The notes beneath the pieces were generated by a model. It was given only the letters and a program-made list of their open reading frames with translations, was not told where the DNA came from and searched no databases. A stretch of DNA of 64,000 nt from Haloarcula nitratireducens (GTDB lineage: Archaea > Halobacteriota > Halobacteria > Halobacteriales > Haloarculaceae): positions 992,001 to 1,056,000 of the forward strand of contig NZ_RKLT01000001.1 in the NCBI RefSeq assembly GCF_019599505.1, given 5' to 3'. Of this stretch, positions 1-8,574 are shown one piece after another (within the stretch, counting starts at the first letter, position 1; each line of letters opens with the position of its first letter). The position numbers and the translations under genes are program-made.

Positions 1-571
1 CGACGGTCTGGCCGCACCACGGCGTCTGTTCGGCGGGCTTCCAGACGACGGTGTTGCCCTCGACCAGCGTGACCGCCATGTGCCAGTAGGGGATGGCCAC
101 CGGGAAGTTCCACGGCGTGATACAGCCGACGACGCCCTTCGGACTGCGGCGCATGTAGGCGTCCTTGCTCGGGATCTCCGAGGGGACCACGTCGCCGTGC
201 GGGTGGCGGGCGTTGCCGGCCGCGAGTTCCACCATGTGGGCCGCTTCGACGACGTCCGCGCGGCCCTCGGATATCTCTTTGCCGCACTCCTTCGTGACGA
301 TCTCGCCGAGTTCGTCGGTTCGGTCGCGGAGTTCGTGATACACGTCCCAGAGGTACTCCGCCCGATCGATGTACGAGAGGGCGCGCCACTCCTCGACGGC
401 CGATTCGGCGGCCGAGACGGCGTCGCTGACGTCTTCCTCTGTCCCGCGGTGGACCGTCTGCAGCGTCTCCCGCGTCGCGGGGTTCACCGTCTCGAACGTC
501 TCGGTTCCGTGCCCGCTTCGCCACTCGCCGTCGACGTAGTGCCGGAGCGGTTCGGTCTGGTCGTCGCGCAT
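1..571 (-). CDS. Aldehyde dehydrogenase family protein, N-terminal part (truncated by window edge)
   Basis: NAD(P)-dependent oxidation of an aldehyde to the acid; the substrate cannot be told from this part. About 190 residues are visible. They start MRDDQTEPLRHYVDGEW, the usual N-terminus of the ALDH superfamily, and contain the cofactor-binding signature TPWNFPVAIP followed by NTVVWKPAEQTP, whose lysine and glutamate bind NAD ribose. The catalytic Cys and Glu lie beyond the window edge. The start at 571 gives the standard family N-terminus. It is encoded downstream of the CDC48-type ATPase on the same strand, across a gap of about 100 bases that makes tight cotranscription uncertain. The family is certain, the substrate unknown. 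Confidence 0.93.
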   Translation of the reverse strand, partial: MRDDQTEPLRHYVDGEWRSGHGTETFETVNPATRETLQTVHRGTEEDVSDAVSAAESAVEEWRALSYIDRAEYLWDVYHELRDRTDELGEIVTKECGKEISEGRADVVEAAHMVELAAGNARHPHGDVVPSEIPSKDAYMRRSPKGVVGCITPWNFPVAIPYWHMAVTLVEGNTVVWKPAEQTPWCGQTV

Positions 572-674
572 ACCAGGCGGTACGCCGGCGGCTGTGAAAA
601 GTTATGCGTCAACACACCCCGAACCGGCGGACGGCGCGAACGCGGAGACCGTCGGAACGCCGATTCCCCGGCGG

Positions 675-2798
675 TCAGCGCTCGCGTTCCCGTTCCAGCG
701 CGCGTTCGAAGTGTTCGGCTCCGATAGTCACCTCGTCGGCGCGCTCGCTGGCCTCGGCCGGCCCCATCTCCTCGGCGGCCTCGCGGATGGCCAGCATCGA
801 CGCCTCGCGGACGACGGCTTCGAGTTCAGCCCCCGAGAACCCCTCCGTCTCGGCGGCGAGGTCCGATAGCGAGACGTCCTCGGCGACGGGTTTGCCCTCG
901 GTGTGGACCGCGAGAATCGCCTCGCGGGCGTCGTGGTCCGGGTTCGGCACCTCGACGTGCTGTTCGAGTCGGCCCGGTCGCAGGAGGGCATCGTCTATCA
1001 TGTCCCGGCGGTTGGTCGCGGCCAGCACCACGAGGTTCGGGTTCTCGGTGATGCCGTCGAGTTCCGCGAGCAGTTGGGAGACGACGCGCTCGGTCACCTC
1101 GTTGCCCTGGCCGCGGTGGCTGGCGATGGCGTCGATCTCGTCCAAGAAGATGATGCTCGGGGCGGTCTGTCGGGCGCGTTCGAACAGTTCTCGCACCGCC
1201 TCCTCGCTCTCGCCGACGTAGCGGTCCATGATCTCCGGCCCGGCGACGTGGATGAAGTTCACGTCGCTCTCGCCGGCGACGGCGCGGGCGAGCAGCGTCT
1301 TGCCGGTCCCCGGCGGGCCGTACATGAGGATGCCGCTGGGCGGGTCCGTCTTCGTCGCCGAGAACAGGTCACCGTACTCCAGGGGCCACTCGATGGCCTC
1401 GGTCAGCGTCTGCTTGACCTCGGGAAGCCCGCCCACGTCGTCGAAGGAGACCGCCGGCGACTCGGCGACGTACTCCCGCATCGCGCTGGGTTCGACGGTC
1501 GCCAGCGCCTCGTCGAAGTCCTCGCCGCGGACCTCGCTATCCTCGCGCTCCGCCCGCAACGCCGCCATCGCCGCCTCGGTGGTCAGCGACGCGAGGTCGG
1601 CCCCGACGAAGCCGTGGGTCTGGGCGGCGATGCGGTCTAGGTCCACGTCCTCGTGAATCGGCATGTCCCGCGTGTGGACGTCCAGAATCTCGCGGCGGCC
1701 GCTCTCGTCCGGGACGCCGATCTCGATCTCGCGGTCGAAGCGGCCGCCGCGGCGGAGCGCGGGGTCGACGGCGTCGACGCGGTTGGTCGCGCCGATGACG
1801 ACGACGCGCCCCCGGTCTTCGAGGCCGTCCATCAGCGTGAGCAACTGCGCGACCACGCGGTTCTCCATGTCGGCGTCCTCGTCGCGAGACCCCGCGATGG
1901 AGTCTATCTCGTCGACGAAGAGGATGGCCGGGGCGTTCTCCTCGGCTCTCTCGAAGGCCTCCCGCAGTCGCTCCTCGCTCTCGCCCTTGTACTTCGAGAC
2001 GATCTCCGGCCCGGAGATGGTGTCGAAGTACGCGTCCACCTCGTTGGCGACGGCGCGGGCGATGAGCGTCTTCCCGGTCCCCGGCGGGCCGTGCATGAGG
2101 ACGCCGCTGGGCGGGTCGATGCCCAGTTTCCGGAACTCCTCGGGTTCGGAGAGGGGCATCTCTATCATCTCGCGGATGCGGTCTAACTCCTCGTCCAGTC
2201 CGCCGATGTCCTCGTAACTAACGCCCGTGTCCGTCTCGCCCGTCTGAGCATTCGTTTGCTCGTTCGGTCCTGCCGCTCCGGAACTCGACTCTCCGCTACC
2301 GCTCTCGTCGCTCGGCGGCAGGAGCGTCACGTTCGTCCCGTCGGTGACCCGTACCGGGCCGTCCGGACTCGTCGTCCGGACGAGGAACGTGCCCAGCCCG
2401 TCGATGTGGGTCCGCTCGTCGGCCTGCACCATCTGATCGACGAGCCGCGTCCGGACCATGTGCTCGTACTCGTCGCCCCCCGGCAGCGGAGCCATCGGCT
2501 GGATGGTGATCTCCGTCGCCTCCGTGACCGACCCCGCTCTGACGGTCACCGTGTCGCCGATGTTGACGCCGGCGTTGGCCCGCGTATCGGAGTCGATGCG
2601 GACCGTCGCCCCCTCCTCGTCGCCCGGCCAGACCTTCACGACGGTCATCCGGTCGCCCTCGACGACGACCGGCGACCCGCTCAGGACGCCGAGTTCGCTC
2701 CGCACGGACTCGGGGAGGCGCGCGATGCCGCGCCCGGCGTCGCGCTTGTGCGCCCCCTCGACCGCGAGTTCGATTCCCGTCTCGCTAGAACCGCTCAT
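675..2798 (-). CDS. CDC48/VAT-type AAA+ ATPase, paralogue 1
   Basis: Cytosolic ATP-driven unfoldase of the Cdc48/p97/VAT family, expected to form hexamers and feed substrates to the proteasome. The 707-residue protein has an N domain (about 1-195), a Ser/Gly/Glu linker (165-190) and two AAA modules. D1 has Walker A GPPGTGKT at 237-244 and Walker B DEID at 296-299. D2 has Walker A at 494-501 and DEID at 553-556. Both modules keep arginine fingers ([19 protein letters not shown]). The start at 2798 gives MSGSSETG; an upstream in-frame ATG at 2846 adds 16 residues that do not look conserved. A second, more canonical paralogue is at 53814-56087. The C-terminus is an Arg/Glu run without a visible HbYX proteasome-docking motif. 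Confidence 0.95.
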   Translation of the reverse strand: MSGSSETGIELAVEGAHKRDAGRGIARLPESVRSELGVLSGSPVVVEGDRMTVVKVWPGDEEGATVRIDSDTRANAGVNIGDTVTVRAGSVTEATEITIQPMAPLPGGDEYEHMVRTRLVDQMVQADERTHIDGLGTFLVRTTSPDGPVRVTDGTNVTLLPPSDESGSGESSSGAAGPNEQTNAQTGETDTGVSYEDIGGLDEELDRIREMIEMPLSEPEEFRKLGIDPPSGVLMHGPPGTGKTLIARAVANEVDAYFDTISGPEIVSKYKGESEERLREAFERAEENAPAILFVDEIDSIAGSRDEDADMENRVVAQLLTLMDGLEDRGRVVVIGATNRVDAVDPALRRGGRFDREIEIGVPDESGRREILDVHTRDMPIHEDVDLDRIAAQTHGFVGADLASLTTEAAMAALRAEREDSEVRGEDFDEALATVEPSAMREYVAESPAVSFDDVGGLPEVKQTLTEAIEWPLEYGDLFSATKTDPPSGILMYGPPGTGKTLLARAVAGESDVNFIHVAGPEIMDRYVGESEEAVRELFERARQTAPSIIFLDEIDAIASHRGQGNEVTERVVSQLLAELDGITENPNLVVLAATNRRDMIDDALLRPGRLEQHVEVPNPDHDAREAILAVHTEGKPVAEDVSLSDLAAETEGFSGAELEAVVREASMLAIREAAEEMGPAEASERADEVTIGAEHFERALERERER

Positions 2799-2912
2799 GC
2801 CATCGGCTAGCCGTCCGGCCCCCTTGAGACTGCCGGGTGCACGCACGCCGGTGCGAGTCCCCGTGTCGTCTCGCGGGAAAACAATTTACGCCCGGCCGTC
2901 GGAGAGACTCAC

Positions 2913-3047
2913 ATGGTGGTCTCTACCGAACGCGACGAGATGACCTGGTACAAGTGCGAGACGTGCGGGCTGATGTTCGACGACGAGAACGACGCACGCC
3001 AGCACGAATCGAACTGCGACGACGAGGACCCCTCGTACATCCAGTAG
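2913..3047 (+). CDS. Small zinc-finger protein, 44 residues
   Basis: The frame starting at 2913 encodes 44 residues with the metal-binding pattern YKCETCGLMF followed by HESNC, that is C-x2-C and H-x4-C, as in one C2H2/C2HC zinc finger. The tail is very acidic and ends DPSYIQ. An A/T-rich TATA-like box (caatttacg, 2882-2890) lies about 27 bases before the ATG, fitting a leaderless transcript divergent from the CDC48 gene. Many haloarchaea carry such one-finger proteins of unknown function. They are too short for some gene finders. I infer a DNA-, RNA- or protein-binding regulatory role but cannot show it. Confidence 0.75.
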   Translation: MVVSTERDEMTWYKCETCGLMFDDENDARQHESNCDDEDPSYIQ

Positions 3048-3106
3048 CGCTCTCGCGTTCTACGGCCGCCCTGTGGAAGCCCGGCGAGAGCCGTCTATCG
3101 CCGGCG

Positions 3107-3535
3107 CTACTCCTCGGCGACGACCTCGTAACTGCGCTCGCCCATCTCGTCCTCCTCGAAGACGAACACGCGACCGTCGGCCACGTCGAAGTCCACGTCC
3201 ACTTCGACGCGCATCTCCCTGTCGCGCACCGTCACGCCGGGGAACAGCTCGTCTTCGTCCCCATTGTCGAGGAGGACGCGGCCGACGCCGCTGGACTCGA
3301 TGATGTCGTCGTGGGTTCGCAGGTCGTTGACGTAGACGAGGATGCCGGAGGTCTCCGTCTCGTCGGTGATGAGGACGTGGGTGTCCTTGCCCGGAGCGGT
3401 TCGGACGCTCCCCTCGGTTTTCGCGGGGACGCCGCGGTAGAAGGCCGTCCGGCCGTCGAGGTACTCGACGGCGATGCCGTCCTCGGTGAGTTCGACGGAG
3501 AGGGTGTCGGGGGCGATGTCGGACCGGTGGCTCAT
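3107..3535 (-). CDS. DUF5796-like conserved haloarchaeal protein
   Basis: Acidic 142-residue soluble protein beginning MSHRSDIAPDTLSVELTEDG. It is predicted to be all-beta, with alternating short hydrophobic strands (VEYLDGRTAFYRGVP, THVLITDE, GILVYVND). There are no membrane segments, cysteine clusters or catalytic motifs that I can identify. It resembles the haloarchaeal DUF5796 family as I recall it, and the family assignment is from memory. It is convergent with the small zinc-finger gene and divergent from aroK. The start at 3535 is chosen because the longer frame upstream (to 3646) runs into the aroK promoter region and has atypical composition. Function unknown. Confidence 0.8.
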   Translation of the reverse strand: MSHRSDIAPDTLSVELTEDGIAVEYLDGRTAFYRGVPAKTEGSVRTAPGKDTHVLITDETETSGILVYVNDLRTHDDIIESSGVGRVLLDNGDEDELFPGVTVRDREMRVEVDVDFDVADGRVFVFEEDEMGERSYEVVAEE

Positions 3536-3624
3536 AGTCGGATTTCCAGCCGCCGGGGGAAAAACGACGCGTTGTACGACCGCTTCCGCAGTTGGTAAAT
3601 AGTCCGCGCCGGGAGAGACGAGCG

Positions 3625-4493
<869 letters not shown>

Positions 4494-4497
<4 letters not shown>

Positions 4498-4793
4498 GCG
4501 AAAACGAGCCACCCAACCCCGAGGACATGTCGCTTGAGGAACTGCGCGAAGAGATTCAGACGATCGACCGCGAGATCGTCGAGAAGATCGCCCAGCGGAC
4601 TTACGTGGCCGATACCATCGCGCAGGTCAAAGCCGAGAAGGACTTACCGACGACCGACGAGGAACAGGAACAGGCCGTGATGGACCGCGCCGGCGAGAAC
4701 GCCCAGCGGTTCGACGTCGACGCCAACCTCGTGAAGGCGATGTTCCGCCTGCTCATCGAGTTGAACAAAGTGGAGCAGCGCGAGAGTCGCTGA
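4494..4793 (+). CDS. Chorismate mutase, AroQ type
   Basis: Converts chorismate to prephenate for Phe/Tyr synthesis. The 99-residue, all-helical protein has the AroQ layout: helix 1 MSLEELREEIQTIDREIVEKIAQR with active-site Arg and Glu candidates, a central helix with AQVKAEKDLP, and a C-terminal helix ending IELNKVEQRESR. It is translationally coupled to aroK through a four-base overlap. Its last 38 bases (4756-4793) reappear, in reading frame, at 5530-5567 and more weakly at 7331-7361. This gene's 3' end therefore looks like the target site for the inserted accessory DNA downstream, with the coding sequence here remaining intact. Confidence 0.95.
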
Positions 4794-4803
4794 GGACCCG
4801 AAA

Positions 4804-5190
4804 CTACTCCTCGTCCGTCGGCTTCAACGGCACTCTCGATACCTCGATGTCCTCGTAGTCTTTCTCGGACGAGAGTACGTCCATTCCCCGCGTCTCCGCA
4901 GTCGCCGCGTGGAACGCATCGAACGGCGTCATCCCTTCGTCGTAGTAGTTGACGGCTTTCAGTACCACCTGTTTCTCTTCTTCGTCTCGTACGGGGACGA
5001 GTTCGAGCAGGTTCGCCACGAGCGGCACGTAGTCGAACTCGTAGCGTTCTCGGGCGAGGACGAGTTCAAGATACGAGAACGGCGACGTTTCGACCTCGTA
5101 CTCGTCGAGCGCTTCTTCCGCCGACCCCTGCAACCAGTCGGAGTCCTTGGCGAGTGCGAGCAAGAAGTCAGTCTCGACGTACACCGTCAT
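4804..5190 (-). CDS. PIN-domain toxin, VapC-like ribonuclease
   Basis: Predicted endoribonuclease toxin of a VapBC-type module. The 128-residue PIN fold starts MTVYVETDFLLALAKDSDW, where YVETDFLL carries the first acidic metal ligand. Further acidic residues are in YLELVLARE, and TPFDAFHAATAE holds the conserved Asp of the PIN active site. The C-terminal VLSSEKDYED is typical of the final strand. It overlaps the AbrB-type antitoxin gene by four bases (5187-5190), antitoxin first, as in most such modules. The pair sits directly behind chorismate mutase in a segment bounded by copies of that gene's 3' end, suggesting acquisition as a cassette. Confidence 0.9.
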   Translation of the reverse strand: MTVYVETDFLLALAKDSDWLQGSAEEALDEYEVETSPFSYLELVLARERYEFDYVPLVANLLELVPVRDEEEKQVVLKAVNYYDEGMTPFDAFHAATAETRGMDVLSSEKDYEDIEVSRVPLKPTDEE

Positions 5191-5432
5191 CTATCGGCGT
5201 CCTTCTCTTGGGCCTCGGCTTTGGCTTCCGCTTCGATGTCCTCTCGAATCTCCTCGACGGACGCATCACGAAGACCGCCTGCCGCCTCACGGACGGCGGC
5301 GAGCGGGTCGTCTGCGACAGGGATGAGTTCGATCCTGTCTTCGTAGGTCACGATGTGATACCTCTCGCCGTACTTCGCCCGCACTTCCTTGGGGATGTAC
5401 AGCCGACCTTGCCGGTCCGTCTCCGCTGACAT
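5187..5432 (-). CDS. AbrB/SpoVT-type antitoxin (VapB-like)
   Basis: Predicted DNA-binding antitoxin that neutralises the PIN toxin encoded immediately downstream and represses its own promoter. The 81-residue protein has an AbrB swapped-hairpin domain at the N-terminus (MSAETDRQGRLYIPKEVR, then YHIVTYEDRIELIPV) and a charged C-terminal helix rich in Glu, Asp and Ala that would mask the toxin. The start at 5432 places the conserved DRQGR strand at the N-terminus; an earlier in-frame ATG at 5471 is unlikely because it would overlap the inverted-repeat operator candidate. Four-base overlap with the toxin gene. Confidence 0.9.
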   Translation of the reverse strand: MSAETDRQGRLYIPKEVRAKYGERYHIVTYEDRIELIPVADDPLAAVREAAGGLRDASVEEIREDIEAEAKAEAQEKDADR

Positions 5433-5444
5433 AGAATAGACTAT

Positions 5445-5472
5445 GGTGGGAAGAAACAAGAATCTTACCACC
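5445..5472. promoter_or_regulatory. Inverted repeat upstream of the toxin-antitoxin operon (operator candidate)
   Basis: GGTGGGAAGA at 5445-5454 and TCTTACCACC at 5463-5472 form imperfect 10-base arms (nine of ten positions complementary) around an eight-base spacer. The centre lies 27 bases before the antitoxin start codon, where promoter elements for the leftward transcript should be. AbrB-type antitoxins commonly autoregulate through such sites. The role here is inferred from position only. Confidence 0.5.
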
Positions 5473-5529
5473 AGTCAAACTTCTATGGTACGTCACAGAT
5501 GATTCCGTGTCGAACCGTGGTGGATTTTG

Positions 5530-5567
5530 TCGAGTTGAACAAAGTAGAGCAGCGGGGGAGTCGGTAA
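5530..5567 (+). repeat. In-frame copy of the chorismate mutase gene 3' end (copy B)
   Basis: 33 of 38 bases match 4756-4793, starting with 16 identical bases (tcgagttgaacaaagt). The reading frame and a stop codon are kept: VELNKVEQRGSR and stop, against IELNKVEQRESR in the real gene. It has no start and no upstream coding part, so it is a relic, not a gene. With the real gene end it brackets the toxin-antitoxin pair, as expected of an attachment-site duplication. Confidence 0.85.
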
Positions 5568-5962
5568 CGCATAACAGTTAGTTCTGGTAGTTAGCACCAG
5601 AACCGCCATCACATAACTGTCGTCGTGACTGAGCGCAGCCGCCACGGGAGCAGTCATATCCAAGCAACTTATCCCTCTCCGATAGCTATCAGTGATATAT
5701 CCCAATCCAATTCTGGCTGATTGATTCGGATTGTCTGGCGTCGGAGTACCAGAGTAGGACGCTGACGTCTCGTCAGTAACTGCGCAAGTGAGACCAGAAC
5801 TCGTCTCAAAGCAAAGCTGACCAGGCGGAGCGATTCAACCGCCTCTACTACCAAGAAAGTGAGCTTCATATCAACTAAATTATATCCCCGGCGAAAAACG
5901 TGGGCACGTATCGGATTTCAGTCGTCATTGCAAATTGACCATCGACGAATGACTAGCAGGCC
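5568..5962. other. A/T-richer non-coding stretch before the NRAMP-like gene
   Basis: About 400 bases with no convincing gene. Composition is clearly more A/T-rich than the flanking core genes, and there are stops in all frames or only short open frames without family features. It likely holds the promoter for the transporter (A/T-rich around 5876-5885) and the junction of inserted DNA. I see no tRNA, integrase fragment or inverted-repeat insertion sequence end. Confidence 0.5.
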
Positions 5963-7225
5963 ATGAGCACGGAAAACAGGACTCCATTTCGGGGTCTGGT
6001 GGGGTTCTCACAGAAGTATGGACTAGCGTTCGTGATGGTTGCCAGTTACTTTGGCTCCGGCTCGGTATTCATTGCCAGCCAGGCTGGCGTCATGCATGGG
6101 TACACGCTGCTATGGGCCGTCGTCGGAGCGGCGTCGCTCGGATTTGTCGCCCAAGATATGAGCGCTCGGCTGGGAATCCATGGAGAGTCGCTGATGGTGT
6201 TCACTCGCGAGAAACTGGGTCGACCACTGGCAACGACAATCGCAATTTTCCTGTCGGTCGGCTGCGTTGCCTGGACGCTCGGGCTCGTCGCTGCGGTCGG
6301 CGCTGGTATCTCGTTCCTGCTCGGGGGTAGTGTGGCGTGGCAGCCCATCGCCGTACTCACGACGTTCGTTGCGATTGGCGTCGGACTGCTACACTACGAC
6401 ACCGTCGAGAACATGATGATCGCGATGATGCTCTCGCTAATGGTCGTCTATGTGATCGTCGCCCTGCCGAGCGGCGCCGACCCGAGTAGTGTCATGGCCG
6501 GATTCGTACCAGGCACTGACACACTGGGTGCGCTAGCGATGGCAGCAGGTCTGCTTGGCACGACCGCACTGTGGCCGAACTTCTTCCTGGAGTCGATTCT
6601 CGTCCATACGAAGGGTTGGACAGATGAGAGCGACCTGCCGGAGGCTCGGACGGATCTGGCGATCGGCTATGCTGTCGGTGGGATCACAACGATCGCGATC
6701 TTGATCGCCGCGGCGGCGCTGCTGCGTCCAATGGGCTTTACGGAACTCGAGTCGTTTATTACGCCGGGCAAAGCGATGGTCGAGGTGCTCGGGGCGTGGG
6801 CGATGGTATTATTCGTTGGCGGTGTGATTGCCGCGGCGTTCAACAGCATTATCCCGATTATGTGGACGCCGGCCTACATTATTCCGCAGGCCGCGGGATA
6901 CACGGTTCAGAAGGGAGATCGGCTGTTCAACGTGCTGTTCGCGGTACTGACCGGAATCGGGAGCCTCTCGCCGGTGGTGAGCTGGTGGCTGGATCTCTCA
7001 GTCGTCGATATGGTGATTTTGTTTCCGATGTACAATGGGATCTTCGCACTGCCGGTCGCGGCTACGCTGCTGTTCTGGGCGGTTAATGATCGCGAGACGA
7101 TGGGAGAGTACTGCAACACCAATGCACTAAACGTGGTCAACGCGTTGCTTGTACTCCTAGCAGTCGTCCTAGCGGCCCTGTCGATCCAGGACTTCACTGA
7201 ACTCATCACCGGCGGTGGGTTCTAA
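5963..7225 (+). CDS. NRAMP-related membrane transporter lacking canonical metal ligands
   Basis: Polytopic membrane protein of 420 residues, about 11 helices, with the overall pattern of the NRAMP/APC superfamily. The helix 1 unwound region reads SYFGSGSVF (about 28-36) instead of the DPGN motif. The helix 6 region reads TALWPNFFLE (201-210) instead of the MPH motif. The Asp, Asn and Met that bind Mn/Fe in true NRAMPs are therefore absent, and the substrate may be something other than a transition metal. A conserved TPAYIIPQ region follows. Codon use is visibly more A/T-ended than in neighbours. It is flanked by relics of the chorismate mutase 3' end at 5530-5567 and 7331-7361, suggesting horizontal arrival. 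Confidence 0.82.
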   Translation: MSTENRTPFRGLVGFSQKYGLAFVMVASYFGSGSVFIASQAGVMHGYTLLWAVVGAASLGFVAQDMSARLGIHGESLMVFTREKLGRPLATTIAIFLSVGCVAWTLGLVAAVGAGISFLLGGSVAWQPIAVLTTFVAIGVGLLHYDTVENMMIAMMLSLMVVYVIVALPSGADPSSVMAGFVPGTDTLGALAMAAGLLGTTALWPNFFLESILVHTKGWTDESDLPEARTDLAIGYAVGGITTIAILIAAAALLRPMGFTELESFITPGKAMVEVLGAWAMVLFVGGVIAAAFNSIIPIMWTPAYIIPQAAGYTVQKGDRLFNVLFAVLTGIGSLSPVVSWWLDLSVVDMVILFPMYNGIFALPVAATLLFWAVNDRETMGEYCNTNALNVVNALLVLLAVVLAALSIQDFTELITGGGF

Positions 7226-7330
7226 CGGACTACTCACTCGTGCTCCTCAATGCTGCTGGTTCCGTCGTCGAACTTTTTGTAGCAGAGAAGCGGTAAAGTA
7301 CGCAGGACTGTGTAACGTGAATACAGACCC

Positions 7331-7361
7331 GAACAAGGTCGAGCAACGTGAGTCCAGATAG
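7331..7361 (+). repeat. Diverged in-frame copy of the chorismate mutase 3' end (copy C)
   Basis: Reading in phase from 7329, the DNA encodes PNKVEQRESR and stop, identical at the last nine residues to the chorismate mutase C-terminus. Several codons differ synonymously (aag for aaa, gtc for gtg, caa for cag, cgt for cgc, tcc for agt, aga for cgc). That pattern implies descent from a chorismate mutase gene under protein-level selection, probably of another strain, not a recent local duplication. With copy B it brackets the NRAMP-like gene. Confidence 0.75.
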
Positions 7362-7477
7362 CTCCAAACACGCGTCTCAGACCGTTTGTTACCTGTTTGC
7401 CCGTCGAACTCCTTTCCGATAGCTGCTCTTTAAATCTCCGGCCGACCGGACGCGTCGCCGTCCGAACGCTCGACAGG

Positions 7478-7487
7478 CGTTATAACG
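7478..7487 (+). promoter_or_regulatory. TATA-like box of the hydrolase gene
   Basis: The sequence cgttataacg lies about 27 bases before the GTG at 7508, the distance expected in haloarchaeal leaderless transcripts. It is the main reason for choosing that start over the in-frame ATG at 7397. Confidence 0.55.
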
Positions 7488-7507
7488 GTCGCCGACGAAC
7501 CCCGGAC

Positions 7508-8380
7508 GTGGACCACCAGTCCTGGACCGAGTCACAGGCGGAGACGACAGTCACCGTCGACGGTCACGACCTGTCGCTCGCGTACCGCGACGAGGGCACC
7601 GGAACGCCGGTCCTGTTCCTCCACGGTATCCCGACGTGGTCGTTCCTCTGGCGGCGGACCGCGCCCCCGCTGACGGAGCAGTTCCGAACGGTCGTTCCGG
7701 ACTTCGTCGGCTACGGTAACAGCGACCGGCGCGACGGGTTCGACCGCTCTATCCGCGCCCAGGAGCAGGCCGTCGCCGACCTCGTCGACCAGTTGGGACT
7801 CGACGAATTCCACGTCGTCGGTCACGACATCGGCGGTGGCGTCGCGGTCCGGTACGCCGCCCACACGGAGGGCCGGGTCGATAAGCTGGTTCTCTCGAAC
7901 GCGACGCTGTACGACTCCTGGCCGGTGGAGTACATCACTTCGCTCGGACTTCCCGCCACGCTCGAGATGGACGAAGACGCGTTCCGGGAGCGGCTCGACC
8001 GGGCGTTCGTCGACGGGCTCGAACGCGAGGAGCCGGACCCGGAGTGGGTCGAGGGGATGACCGAGCCCTGGCTCCGAGCGGGGGGACAGCGAGCGTTCGC
8101 CCGGGCGGCCGTGGCGACCAACACGAATCACACGACCGAAGTCGAGTACGACGCGGTCGGGGACGCCGGTACGGACGGCGGACGCGCATCGACTACCGGC
8201 GACGCCGACCTGCTGTGCCTCTGGGGAGCGGCGGACGCGGAACAGCCGGTCGACGACGGGTATCGGCTCGCGAGGGAGGTCGGTGGCGACGTCGTCGCCC
8301 TCGACGACGCCGGGCACTGGGTGACCGAAGACCGACCGGCGGCGTACCGCGACCACCTCGAATCGTTCCTCGCGGAATAG
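7508..8380 (+). CDS. Alpha/beta hydrolase, haloalkane dehalogenase/epoxide hydrolase-like
   Basis: Cytosolic alpha/beta hydrolase of 290 residues. The nucleophile elbow reads VGHDIGGG with Asp at 107 where most esterases have Ser, as in haloalkane dehalogenases and epoxide hydrolases. The oxyanion region HGIPTWSFLWRR is typical of those families. The catalytic His is in DAGHWVTEDRP (about 270). Start chosen at GTG 7508 because it follows a TATA-like box by the leaderless distance and directly precedes the first conserved strand; an in-frame ATG at 7397 would add 37 low-complexity Arg-rich residues. It stands alone on the plus strand just outside the chorismate mutase accessory patch. The substrate is unknown. 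Confidence 0.88.
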   Translation: MDHQSWTESQAETTVTVDGHDLSLAYRDEGTGTPVLFLHGIPTWSFLWRRTAPPLTEQFRTVVPDFVGYGNSDRRDGFDRSIRAQEQAVADLVDQLGLDEFHVVGHDIGGGVAVRYAAHTEGRVDKLVLSNATLYDSWPVEYITSLGLPATLEMDEDAFRERLDRAFVDGLEREEPDPEWVEGMTEPWLRAGGQRAFARAAVATNTNHTTEVEYDAVGDAGTDGGRASTTGDADLLCLWGAADAEQPVDDGYRLAREVGGDVVALDDAGHWVTEDRPAAYRDHLESFLAE

Positions 8381-8574
8381 GGGAGACCGGAACCCGTCAC
8401 AGCGAAGGACGAGAGAGCGGGCACTACCGCCAGCGACGGCGGCAGATAGCGGCATCGCATCGCCGTCCGAGGTGTGGTAACAGCGTCGGAGTCGACGGTC
8501 TCTCCCGTCGCGTCCGGCCGCCCGGTAAGCGACGAAACGCAACGCTTTCCCGTGGTATTCGAAGAGTGTGACGC

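Noticed and set aside
5669..5869. Minus-strand 66-residue frame in the A/T-richer stretch
   Set aside because: No ribosome-binding or TATA context, atypical composition and no motif; likely chance.
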